A DNA stretch of 64,000 bases from Persicaria tinctoria (taxonomy: Eukaryota; Streptophyta; Magnoliopsida; Caryophyllales; Polygonaceae), in NCBI GenBank assembly GCA_037127255.1, contig JBANSL010000002.1, positions 98,982,519 to 99,046,518 on the forward strand, read 5' to 3'. Every line of letters starts with the position of its first letter. The stretch's first letter is position 1. The translations under genes and the position numbers were made by a program. The notes under the pieces are model-generated. The model searched no databases, was not told the DNA's origin, and worked only from the letters and a program-made list of their open reading frames with translations. This document shows positions 1-10,720 of the stretch, piece by piece.

Positions 1-388
1 TTTTGCAGTCATACTTAGTGTAGAATGGTCCATCTGGGTATCTCAAATGTCATTGTGATTTGTTACCATAACACCATGTTTGTAACTTAACATATATACT
101 ATGAGACTTTTGTTTATATATATGTGCATTACGTGTTATGAGATATTGGGTGTAATAAACCCATCGTTCTGTACGTTGAATGATATAATTTTCATTTGTC
201 CTCTTATCAATTATGAGACTTTTGTTTGTGATTGTAACTGTTATTGTATTATAACAGGGGTTGTAATTGTATTTGTAAGAAAGACAACAATTCAAATCAA
301 ATGAAATATATTCATGGTATGTGAGAATACTAAAGCGGTAAATTTCAATACAAATACTCACCCGTACAAGGTACGGGAAAAGTACTAG
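1..388 (+). mobile_element. Helitron, 3' terminal part
   Basis: The segment ends in a typical plant Helitron 3' terminus. A perfect 7-bp stem (CCCGTAC / GTACGGG, loop AAG) at 361-377 is followed about 7 bases later by the terminal CTAG at 385-388, and the next base is T, as expected for insertion between A and T. The 5' end lies outside the window. No coding capacity is visible; the short ORFs here are AT-rich chance frames. Autonomy and family cannot be judged from 388 bases. Confidence 0.7.
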
Positions 389-1448
389 TCAATTATTCAT
401 ATTCTTAGGTCTACTTGACTAAAGTTGAGAGATACGTAGAGATTCACTCATCTTATTCAATATCACTAAAGAAGAGCATTAAGAATTCAAGTAATCAAGA
501 CCAATTGACACATTGACTCTATTCAATCATGGCTAATAGGCGCATACCGAACTTAATCTCAATCAAATATCCTCAACATAGATGAACTGAAATCATCCAC
601 TACAAAGATAAAGAGACATCACTGTCATCAATACCTTTGTTTGCTATCAAGAAAACAACAACGAATTTATAGCTAGAGATGCAATTCCTAACATGTTCAT
701 CAGGCATAGAAAGTAACACAAATATAAATTAAGCACAAGATGATAACTAAGAACATGAATAATCAAATAAACTCAAATCCTCACAATCAAAACAACCATG
801 TCTTCGAATCACGGGCGAAAGTATGAGTTTAACAACTCATAAGCCAATTCTCTCTCTAATTGAGTTCATAGTTTCTCTCTAATATCGTACGTACCTCTAA
901 AGAACTGAAAAACAACTAAATAAAATTATTCATCGTACTTGGTGTATCTTATTAAGAATTATAGAACATTCAATTAAGAAGATTAATAAGTGAGATTAGA
1001 ACTTTAGAAGTAACTTATGATTATTTGATAATATTGAGTTATTATTCGTTAGAATAAAATTATTCATCAATATTGAGCGATGGTAGACAATAGATGACAC
1101 ATCGACACCGGAGAACTCTCACAAGATGCCTTGCGAAGAATGTAAAAAATTAATGAGAGGTGGCTGCTAAGAGCTTAGGGGTTTACAAAGAGGCAATATA
1201 ATACAGAGTATATAATGCTACTATGAAAAGTCGAGGTAGGGTTTATGAGGAGTCAAGCTTCATGTATATGGAATTTGGGACGATGTAATTAATTAATTAA
1301 TTACTCCATTCAATCTATGTAGGTCATTTCCCATCCAAGTAAAGGTTTTGACCCTAAGTAAAAAAAATTGCAACTTGTTTTTTTCTTACTTAAAGTAAAT
1401 ATTTACAATTTAAGTTGACATGTTAAAACATAAACATTTATTATGGTA
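389..1448. other. AT-rich spacer without recognised gene
   Basis: I see no ORF of note, no terminal repeats and no RNA gene in this stretch between two Helitron ends. It is AT-rich, non-repetitive sequence of unknown origin. Confidence 0.5.
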
Positions 1449-2190
1449 CTAGTGTAATACCTGTGCCTTCAAAGCACGAGATTTTGATTAATTTCAAACT
1501 GAACATAATACTATATATCTATATAATACTATATTAATATATACTTGTTTACAACAAAAATAATATGTATAAAGTATTTTTTTTAATTTATAAATTAGTT
1601 GGAAAGAGATACAATATAATAATTTTTAAATGATTTAATAAGGTAAAATAGTAATAAAACTCAAACACAACCTATTATAATTTGAAATACATTTATAATT
1701 ATTATCATTAGGATAAAACCAAAAAGAAAAATATAAGCTATCATATAATGATTAAAAAAATCATAAGCACATGATTATGCGAATACTTTTGAAGTTATGT
1801 AGATATACATAAGTTATTCATTATTTTCATGAGAAAGATGGCTAGAAAGGGGGAGAAATAAATAGAGAAAATAAAGGTAAGATGGTAAAAAAAAACGATC
1901 TAAGACGCCTTATCTAAGATGTAAAATAAGTAATGCTCGTAAGTCTTAATTAGCTTTTCAAATAAGTAAATTGAAAAAAAAAACTTTTTGGCTCTAAGTG
2001 ATTTTTATAATTAACTTTTGAAATCGAATATTCACAAATTAACTATTTTTACTAACTTTATAAAAAAATTGCAGCTCTTAAAATATTGAAATTATAATAA
2101 GGGACATCTAGGGTGTATAAAATAAATATAAATGTAAAATATTCATTTAGGGATAAATATTTCTTTCTTTGATATTTGAAGCCAAACACC

Positions 2191-3447
2191 AGGAGAGAGA
2201 AACTCTCTTTTTTGAGAATCCAAATTTTGGGATTTTTTTTTTGGGTCTATCTTCACCCATCTCAATTTGATTTCCTTGAGCAATCCTCCATTGTCTTCCT
2301 CCTTATTTGTTCAAATCTTCCCAGTCCTATCGATCTTTTGTGGATCCATCTTCTCCAAATCATTTTCCATGGTGCTTTGGAGCCGATTTCGACTTGTTTC
2401 GGGCCCTTGGTGTTGTCCTCCGACCTCCACATCCACCACCACTGTGCCTTTTCTGTCCATCGCCGGCCAATCGTCGGTGTTCGTGGATGCCGACGCTATC
2501 ATCCTTGTTCATCAGTGGCGTATCTGGTGTTCTATATTTTCCCCCAATTTGATTTAGGTTTTTGTTGGGGTTGTTCACCCAAATCTGTCTCTTCTCGGCT
2601 CCCACCTCCGGTCATCGCCGACCTCTTGCGCCCCCTCCCTTTGGCTTTCCTTCTCCTCCTCTAGCGGCTCACCTGGTTTCCGGCCGCCTCTGGCTTGAAA
2701 TTGTCGCCCGCGGCTGTGCACCGTCCTCTCTCTTGGTCCTTCGGGCCCAAGCTTTGGGTCCTTAGGGGCCAAGCTTCTTGTCCTACGGCCCCAAGCTTCG
2801 GGTCCTTCGGGCCCAAGGAAGAGATTATGGCTAGTTTTATATTACTATATTTAATTTTAGAGAAGCTTGCAATAACGTGTAAACTCACCCGAAAGGGTAG
2901 TCTAAATCTCGTTTGGGTTTGATCCCGAAAGGGTCTTCCCAAAAGGTTTTGAGAAAATCCCGCAAGGGCTTGTCGATATTTCTGCAGGTGAAAGCTTGTT
3001 GGCATTTTGTATCGAGCATTTTGCGGCTCTGCTTCCGATGTTTCTAGGAGATCTTCTGCTTGGTTGAGGGGGGTGTGGAGTCTGTAGTCGAGTTTGGCTA
3101 GGGTCGAGGTGGTGCGCTCAAGGCGACTCCGTATCCGGGATAGAGTTCCTTGGAGTTCGTCTGCACTACCCACATGAGATAGTGTCCTGCTGTACTACTG
3201 GCTCGCGGTGCTATTGTTCGGTGGTGATTGGCTGCGTTCTTCGGCGGCTTCCTCAGCTTATTGGGTGTTTGGTCTTCTTGAAACGTTTTGTTGTAGAGTT
3301 TATTTCTATTTGGTTCATTTCGCTTGTTATTTGTATTACTGTTTTTAGTTTGTTCTGTTAGACAGTTCGACGTCTGCCGACTTTGTCGGCCTCTCGAAGA
3401 GTCAGGCCTGTCTGACCTTCGAATTTTTACCTAATCAAAAAAAAAAA
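2191..3447 (+). mobile_element. Poly(A) non-LTR retroposon with 15-bp target duplication
   Basis: The segment is flanked by a perfect 15-bp direct repeat (TTGAAGCCAAACACC at 2176-2190 and 3448-3462) and ends in an A-run just before the second copy, the signature of target-primed reverse transcription. Base composition is far more GC-rich than the surrounding Helitron. No reverse transcriptase domain is visible in any frame; frames such as 2176-2664 look like translated UTR. The 3' part (about 3250-3440) resembles a LINE 3' tail. It is either a short LINE derivative or a retroposed noncoding transcript; I cannot name a parent. Confidence 0.65.
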
Positions 3448-4238
3448 TTGAAGCCAAACACCCAAAATTAATCATAAAAGAGTGTTTATTTATTTATTTT
3501 TAAATGATAATATATGCAAATTTCACATTTTATTTTCTCAAAATTCTTCAATTTTTGTTTGTAGATCTTAAAATGTTATTTTTTGTATTCCAAATAGTCA
3601 TTTAAGATATTTAAAATAAATTTAATTTATCTCTAAAAATCATTTGTTAAAAATTGATATATATGTCATGTAGAATGTGCAATGTATAGATTTAAAATAT
3701 TCATTTTGAATAATTATTTTCCTTAATTTTTTAAGGTTAACAGGTGCAAAAATAATTTCATTTTAAAATTAATGACGTTTTGCATATTTTTTTTTTCAAA
3801 ATATTCACTAAAAAATAAATATTTACGCAAAATATTTAATTAAATATTTAAAATATTCTTCAATTAATGACGTTTTGCATCTATCTTGAAAAATATTTAA
3901 AAAAATTTCAATAAAAATTTAAGATGTCTATATTGTATAATAAATGCAATTTTTAAAAAGAAATATTATTTTTACAATCATTGTTTTTTTATAGTCAATT
4001 TTTACTTTGACATTTTAATTAAATATTCTTATTAATTCTTGAGTTATCACATTTCAATATATTAGTCAATTTATTTATATACATATATAAATATAAGATT
4101 ATGTAAACATTTGATATTTCAAATATTTTTTTTTTTAGATATTCTAATTATTTTTTTTAAAAGATTACATAATAAATTATGGATAAGACTTGTATAAATA
4201 TGCCGACCAAATAATATGTGGCTTCTGATCATCATGGT

Positions 4239-4435
4239 TAGAGCTGGCAATATTTGACCCGACCCGAGAAATCTAACTGACTTACTGAACCCAGACCCGA
4301 CCGAAACCCGAAAATCCGGAATCATCTGTAACCCGAACTCGAGACCGAGCCCGACTCGAAATGGACCCGAACACAGACAAAACTGACCTGACCCAAACCC
4401 GATCCGACTCTCAACCAACCTGACATTCGGAATGA
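4239..4435. repeat. Possible hAT terminal fragment
   Basis: The motif TAGAGCTGGCAA at 4239 followed by repeated GACCCGAC/CCCGA units resembles a hAT terminal inverted repeat plus its subterminal repeats. No matching right end or 8-bp duplication was found, so this is a fragment at best. Confidence 0.3.
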
Positions 4436-4824
4436 TAGTATCCAAAATCGTGGTCCTAATAAATATATAATATTATTGATATGAATGTAATGTACAAAGA
4501 AAGTCATGATATTAATGAAATAATGATATAAAATACCACACGGAATGATAACAAAATTGTGGTCCAACGTATATCAATGTACATAATCTTTTCTATGAAA
4601 AAATGAAATAAATATATTTGAAATAGATCACAAATTGATATAAGCATATCAATTTAGATAATCTTCGTATGAAAAATAGGAAAAAATATATGTCAAATAG
4701 GAAACAAATAATTTCATCAATAATATTGACCAATAAGAAAATATCATTTGAATAAAAAAAATCAACTTTAATTGTGGATGTGACACGTCAACAAAATGCT
4801 AGCAGAATTAGTAATATTAATAGA

Positions 4825-5298
4825 TATAACATAAACATTTATACGAAGAGATGAGATATCCAATTGATTCAGATTCAATGAAAGAAGGCTAAATTTGACC
4901 TTTTTTTTTTATAAGGTAATAATTTGTTAATTTGAGATCAGACATGCATGAACCTCGATGGTCGACGTCAATACAAAAAAAAAGACAATGAAAAAAACAA
5001 AACAGTGCAAAACACACGCACGAGCACTCAACAACAACAAGACTACGCCAACCAAACCAAACAAAATGAGGACGAAAATGGCGGACAAAGCCAAACACCG
5101 CCAAAAGAAGCACCGCGGGCCAGCAACACATCAGAAACCGATCATCTTATGTATGGTGAGGATGAAATCAGGAAAAACTTTTATCATATATGCAAATTGC
5201 AAACCGATCTCTGGGACTTCGAATTATTTCCGGTTAAAAAAACAAACGATCTCATTCTATTATATCATATGAGGTAGTACTTATACATCTATATTTTA
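4825..5298. other. Spacer with possible minus-strand LINE tail
   Basis: A T-run at about 4901-4910 is followed by ATAAGGTAATAATTT, close to the sequence at 33009-33032 where a minus-strand LINE ends, so a degraded LINE 3' end may lie here. No reverse transcriptase or RNase H homology was seen. The open frame 4948-5277 is lysine/asparagine/glutamine-rich and resembles no family I know, so I do not call it a gene. Confidence 0.35.
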
Positions 5299-5544
5299 TC
5301 TATACTATTATAAAATGGTGAACTCTCAAAATAACAGTATTTTAACGGTGTTAGTTAACTCCGTCACAAAGGAAGAAATCATTTGAAGTTTGTCCTATCT
5401 ACATAGAATGTTGCCATTTGTAATTGATTGCCGGTTGTAAATTTGTGCTTATGTCTCTTTGATTATTGAACATCTCAATTGTTGAATACTTAACAAAAAA
5501 ACCTCGACTGGTGAATAATCAACAACCCCAACACTTCTTATATA

Positions 5545-5710
5545 CTCCCTCCGTTCATTAATAAGTGTCGTTTGACTTTTTGACACGTTTTTTAAGGAGC
5601 TAAAAACTATATAAAATATTAACATTGTATAAAATTATATAAAAAATCAATTAAAAACTTTATATTTTCTATAGTTTTTAACCTTTTAAAAAGCGTGCCT
5701 AAATAAAAGG
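5545..5710. mobile_element. Degenerate Stowaway-type MITE
   Basis: After TA at 5543-5544 comes CTCCCTCCGT, the classic Stowaway (Tc1/mariner) terminus. The sequence up to about 5610 folds back on 5670-5705 as an imperfect hairpin, but the right end is too diverged to show the matching terminus. No coding capacity. Confidence 0.5.
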
Positions 5711-6161
5711 GAAACTTCAACTAGCAAGCAAGTCAAAAGTTGACTTACTGTTTTAGCCTTTTTTTTCCTATCTTATTACAACTTTTCCCTTATTTATTCA
5801 ATGCAATTTAACCCTAATAATCTAGAGACTTCTTCTTCTGTATCGTCTATTTCCGTCGTCGGGATGTCAGATGTGATACCGCCTATGCTGGCTGCTGCTG
5901 GGTTGCGAAACCGACTAAGGCTGCCTCCTTTTTTTTTTTTAACTTCCGTCTCTTTCTCTAACCAAAATTATATCAATCACTCATCTTCTCTCCCTTGAAT
6001 CTTCATCCTGTCGGATTGTTTTTTGAGAATTACTGCTATCGTGTTCTTCGGTCTTCTATCATTTTGGTTTTACCCTATATCAATCAAAGTTAGACTTTAA
6101 AGTTTGAATGTTTGAATTACTTAGTAATCCTTCTAATTTGATTTGATCTTAACCGATTTGT

Positions 6162-6327
6162 GTTTGCAATTTCTAGCAGAGTCACAGGTGCAATTTGGAG
6201 CTTTTCGATCGGCTTGGGTACTTTGAATTAGTAGTCAAGGAAAGAGGGATCACAACGCTCGAATCATTAATTCGGTATGCTCAATTTTCTCGAACCTTTA
6301 TTTCAATGTTTGGTTTAGCTTTTAGGT
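6162..6327 (+). repeat. Diverged direct repeat, left copy
   Basis: Starting with GTTTGCAATTTCTAG and ending in TTAGCTTTTAGGT, this stretch is recognisably similar to 21776-21937 on the other side of the MULE. It looks like a 5' untranslated or intron region of a Helitron gene present twice. The SINE at 6334 is inserted at its right end. Confidence 0.55.
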
Positions 6328-6333
6328 GATTTA

Positions 6334-6515
6334 CCAATCACAAGTTGGTGTAGTGGTTATGGGGCTACATCCCATGCCTCGAGGTTTGAAGTTCGAATCT
6401 CCGTGGAAACATGGAGACGCTTGTGAGTGGGAGGGTCAACCCCTTAATGGGCCTACAGTACCCGATCCAGATGTAGAGCGACTGAGTCGATCGAACTGGA
6501 CTAAGATCAAAAAAA
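6334..6515 (+). mobile_element. tRNA-derived SINE with 17-bp target duplication
   Basis: The insert is flanked by a perfect 17-bp duplication (AGCTTTTAGGTGATTTA at 6317-6333 and 6516-6532). The head carries RNA polymerase III internal promoter elements: an A-box-like TTGGTGTAGTGG at 6345-6356 and a B-box-like AAGTTCGAATCTC near 6390-6402. The tail ends ATCAAAAAAAA. The 182-bp length suits a plant SINE. It encodes nothing and relies on LINE enzymes. The perfect duplication suggests a fairly young insertion. Confidence 0.8.
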
Positions 6516-6591
6516 AGCTTTTAGGTGATTTATTCCATCTTGCATTATAATGAAATTGCTTAATTGCCCATCTTTTTTCAGATTATTTTTT

Positions 6592-6665
6592 GAGGAAATG
6601 GTAGTAAATACCACTTTTTGAAAAAAGTTTACAAAAATGCCACTGTTTTGGAAAAATTGGCCCTA
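6592..6665 (+). repeat. MULE left terminal inverted repeat
   Basis: The stretch containing AAATACCACTTTTTG and TTTACAAAAATGCCACT aligns with the reverse complement of 21610-21687. The two arms are only moderately similar, so the element may be old or its TIRs naturally divergent. Confidence 0.6.
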
Positions 6666-7557
6666 AACCGGCTATAGGTTGTATTTATTGCCAAAAAAAA
6701 AAAGAAAAAGAAATTAGAGGCATCATTACCTACCTAGTATGAGAGAGGCAAGGCGGGAAGGAGTAAAGGCAATCCAATCAACATCTCTCTCCCGTTTCAA
6801 ACCAATATAATAGCAAAGAGAGAGAGAGAGAGCCAGTTGCAGAGACGCTAGAAGATTGAGAGAGAGAGAGGGCGGTTGCAGTTTCTTCCTCGATAGTTGC
6901 ATACACCAAAGGAGAGAGAGCGGGCAAGTCCAGCGTCGCCGGCAAGGACACAACAACCACGACCCGACGACATACAGAACAGGTACGCCCTTTTACTCTT
7001 CTCCGTTTGGTGGTATGGTGCGCGGGTGTGGGTCGGGGAAGCAGTGGGTGAAGGGGTTAGGGCAATGGCGGCCTGAATTGTGGGTCGGGGTGGTGGTTTT
7101 CTTGTTTGGATAATGGTGGGTGGTGGTGGCATGAGTGGTTTTCGGGTATGGAAAGGGGAAATCGGTGGTTAGGGTTTGCAATTGGGTGACAGTGGTTTTC
7201 GGAATGAGTTAGGGCAACGGTCGGGGAACTATGGATAGGGGAAATTGGCGGTTTGAGGTTCGAATAGGGTGACAAGGGTTTGGAATTAGGTGACAGGGGA
7301 TTCCATTTTGGAGAGAATGGTTCCGAAATTTGTTGTGGTAGGCGAAATAGGGGAAATCACGAGGTGTGGAAATTGGGATATGTGGATGTCGTAGGTGGCC
7401 TATTGAAGGAGGTTTGAGGTATTGGTTGTAGGCTTCCGATTCATAGTGGGTGACATGGGTTTCACCTTGAGTGACAGGGGTACAGTGACATGGGTTAGTC
7501 TGTTAGGTGACAGAGGGGGATGAATATAATTTGTAAGATGGAAATTGCAGGAAAGAA
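6666..7557 (+). promoter_or_regulatory. 5' region of ULP gene A within the MULE
   Basis: This noncoding stretch lies between the left TIR and the first ATG of gene A. It holds GA-rich runs (about 6815-6875), mirrored by CT runs at 21505-21530 at the other end, and a G-rich leader with several copies of GTGACA/TGACATGG (7186, 7269, 7451, 7486). It probably holds the promoter and untranslated leader; no TATA box is assigned with confidence. Confidence 0.4.
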
Positions 7558-10080
7558 ATGGTGAGGACAAAGAATGTGAGGTCGAACAACAAAGAGCCTG
7601 AATACTTAGTCCCGGAAGAGAGGCACTTCCGGGCCCGGGTGAACCAGGGCTCGAGACTGTCGATGCTGAACAACATCGATGATTATCTTGACGCTAGAGA
7701 CTGGCAGAAGCTTCTTGACTCCCAGCTGGGTGGGATTGTGCAGCTGGCGCACCGGGTGAAATTTTCTTCACAAATGGTGCATTATGCACTCCAGCGCCAG
7801 CTTGCGAGCGATAAGGAGTGGGAGACCTGGTACCGGATTAAGGGGAAGCTCCGGAGGTTCTCCCTAAAGGAGTTTGCCTTAGTTACCGGGCTGCGGTGCA
7901 GTCAAGCAAGAGCTAGTGACATGGAGGACGACGAGAAAGCTATAAAGGATTTTTTTGGAAACGAGAAGATGACGGTCGGTGACCTGGAGAGCGAGCTGAA
8001 GAATTCAATGTTGGTGGTGCGGAGCGCGCGAAGACGATTCAAGCTAGTGCTTCTGTACATTGTGGAAGGCGTGTTGTTAGGTGAGGAACAGAGGAAGGGG
8101 CTGCGGAGCTGGATCGTCCGGTTGGTTGAGAATGTGGATCGGTTTTTGGCTTTCCCATGGGGGCGGGTGATCTATGCTGCAACACACGTCTCGCTGGACG
8201 GCGCGGTAAAGCGACGGGAGGCTGAGTTGAAGCCACAAGATCGCAAGAAGCGCAATGGTTATGGCCTGATGGGTTATCCGCTATCCTTTCAGGTAACCTT
8301 CTGGACCACACCCATGATCATTTTGTAATTCATATGCTGAAAATCTAATAATTTGAGTGGGGATGCGGTGCAGATTTGGTTTTTCGAATCCATGCCAAAT
8401 TGGGGGGGTGGTCCAGTTTGCGTCGAAGGTGTCGACGAAGACTTTCCCTCGTTGCTTGAGGTGGACCCTAAAGGACGAGAACCTAGCTTATTCTGAAATA
8501 TCCAGCCGCAGCGAAGCTGAGGGAGAGGAGGGCATTGAGATTGACGATAACCCAATACTCATACCGGATGAGGGTGAGCTGGAGCTTATGGATGGCTGTG
8601 TCTACGATGATGAGAAGTCCGACCCCTTCTTCGACGACCTAGTTGCATCCTTCCTGACACAATTCGAAGGCCCTGGTGGGAGGTCCCCAAAGACTCGAAG
8701 AGGAGGCAATGACAAGGACGGCTGGGTGGGGGACGTGGCGAAGGGTTTGGAACAAGTTATGGACAAGCTTGAGACAATGTCAGCATCGATGGAGAAGATA
8801 GATGAAAAGGTACGCAATTAATTCCCAATTATTCGTTTTGTGGAAACTGTGGAGAACTGTGGTGACCAGGGTAAATGGACTCTTGACACGTGAAAATGGA
8901 AAAGTGACACGTAGTGTAGATAATGAACGAATCTGGTATGCAATAGATTGGCGCCTAGTCTGATATGTGTTTGTTTAGAACTGAATTAGGTGACCTTAGT
9001 CTGATAAGAAGTTTGAATTAGGAATTGTTTGGTGTTCATTACTCATGGTGATATGAAGTGTGAATTGTGTTGAAATTTGTCACCATATGGTGATATGATG
9101 TAATAATTTTATCAACTGCAGCTGAAATTATTAGAGGTGGCCGTGACTGTGCTGCGAGATGGTCAATGTAAGGGGACGGACAGGCAAGAAGCAACCGATA
9201 AAGAACAAGCTCGAGATGAGAAAAATCGGGATGAGTTTGTAAGTTTTTTTTTGCGTGACATGCGTTTCGATGTTTAGTCCTGCTTGAAATCGGGGATTCA
9301 ATATCTGATGTTAATATGTATTTTACAGGTCGACCTAGATGACTTGATAAAGTCAATTGCGGCTGAAGGCGGTGTGGGTGGAGAAGGTGGTAAGGTAAGT
9401 GGTTGGTAAACATCACAAGATTTGTTTTGTTAAGCGACACTCGAAGAATGTGACAGGAAGATTGTAGCTGTGTGACATGATTTGTTATGTTAACTGACAC
9501 TGGAACGTTTGAGGCATAATTGAATGTTGATTTCATTTGCAGTTAGGAGGTGCTGTGGAGAAGGGAAGTGAAGTGGATGTTGGCGGGGATAAGCCCACAG
9601 AGGCAAGGGATGAGATATCAGGAGACGACAAGCTAGCTGGTGATGATGTCGGGGACAAGCATGATGAAGCTGAATCTGTCAAGGCAGGGGATGGGGGGGG
9701 GGGGGGTGAAGGAAAGACCAAGGAGGTCAGGTTTATTTATGAAAAAAAAGCTTATTATATATGTGACTTGAAAGTATATGGCAAGTGACATGAAATTTTG
9801 TTAGACCAAGGCAAAGGACAAGCAATCAGATGTCGGGGACAAGGTAGCTGAAGGGGAATCCGTCAAGGCAGGGGATGGGACGGCAAGAGAGAGCAAGGAT
9901 GTAAGTCTTTTCTATCAGTTATTGGTGATAGGGACATTGTAGTTGCCCGACATGAGTATATGAGTTATGTGACAAGGGATAGTGTCAATTTTAGCTGAAG
10001 TTTGATATGTTTGCAGTTGGGAGAGGTTGGTTTAAAGGGGTCTGGTCCTGAGGAAGGGGGGGGGGGGGGAGAAAATAGAA
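7558..10080 (+). pseudogene. DUF1985-ULP1 gene, copy A (5' half only)
   Basis: Exon 1 (7558-8292) encodes about 245 residues of a DUF1985-type domain (PF09331), found N-terminal to ULP1-like proteases in plant MULEs; landmarks are FRARVNQGSRL, VHYALQRQL, FALVTGL and FLAFPWGR. It ends at a donor AG|GTAACC. Exon 2 (8374-8809) starts after GCAG but needs a frame change at a 7-G run (about 8401), after which the frame runs through an acidic region to DEK|GTACGC. Later small acidic exons (for example 9122-9239, 9331-9393, 9541-9725) are separated by short GT-AG introns. The copy stops after a 14-G run at about 10056-10069, where the leader of copy B begins, so the protease domain is missing. It cannot make an active protease. 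Confidence 0.7.
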
Positions 10081-10720
10081 GGTGAACTGTCCGAGTGGAG
10101 AAGAAGAGGCAACGCCGGCGGCCACGAAAACCCGTTCGAAGAAGAAACGTCGGGAACTGTCCGAGTGGAGAAGAACGCAGCCGACCACAAGGTACCCCAT
10201 TTCTCTGTTGCCGCCCACCAAAAGGTACCCCCTTTCTGTGATGTCCCTTTTCTTCGAATCTGGGGTTTGGGGTGGGAGGATCAAGAAACCTACTGTGGTG
10301 GTAACTGATTGTGGAGGGCTGCCAATGGTGGTTGCCGGAGAGAAGGGGTTTGATTGAAGAGAAGGATGGAGGATGGAGGTTCTACATGTGAGTTATCGAA
10401 ATCTGGTGTGGTGAAGATAAAGGGGGTGACATGGGTGGGAAATCTGGGTGACAGAGGCTTAGAATCTGAAACTGAAATTGGGTGTTTCACATTGGGTGGG
10501 GAGTTCGATTGGTATTAGGTATGGTAAACACAATTCCATTAGTTTGAAATTGAGATATCGGGAGTTGATGTGGAATGTATGGCGTCATTGGAGTAGATAC
10601 TGTCTCACATTGGTGACATGGGTTTAGAAATTGCTTGACATGGGTTGACAAACTGAGTGACATGGAATAAAAACTATCTGGTAAACTTATTGTTGTTGTT
10701 TATCTGCAGGAGACATAAAA

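Larger units (their letters stand above)
1449..4824 (-). mobile_element. Non-autonomous Helitron
   Basis: Read on the minus strand, the element begins A|TCTATTAATATTAC at 4824 and ends with a GTGC/GCAC hairpin (about 1464-1482) followed by CTAG at 1452-1449 and then T. Both flanks fit the A/T target rule for Helitrons. It has no Rep or helicase reading frame, so it would depend on enzymes supplied by another element. It contains a nested poly(A) retroposon at 2191-3447 and possibly a hAT scrap near 4239. The rest is AT-rich and noncoding. Confidence 0.65.

Noticed and set aside
2176..2664. 162-residue ORF
   Set aside because: It spans the target duplication and the retroposon edge, with composition of translated UTR and no domain.
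4948..5277. 109-residue Lys/Asn/Gln-rich ORF
   Set aside because: No recognised domain, overlapping frames of equal quality, and repeat-like flanks.
6345..6402. tRNA gene
   Set aside because: A-box and B-box-like motifs are present, but the cloverleaf is not complete and the unit has a 17-bp target duplication and A-tail; it is a SINE head.
6856..7275. Short ORFs in the MULE left arm, both strands
   Set aside because: They fall in GA-rich and G-rich leader sequence with no conserved domain.
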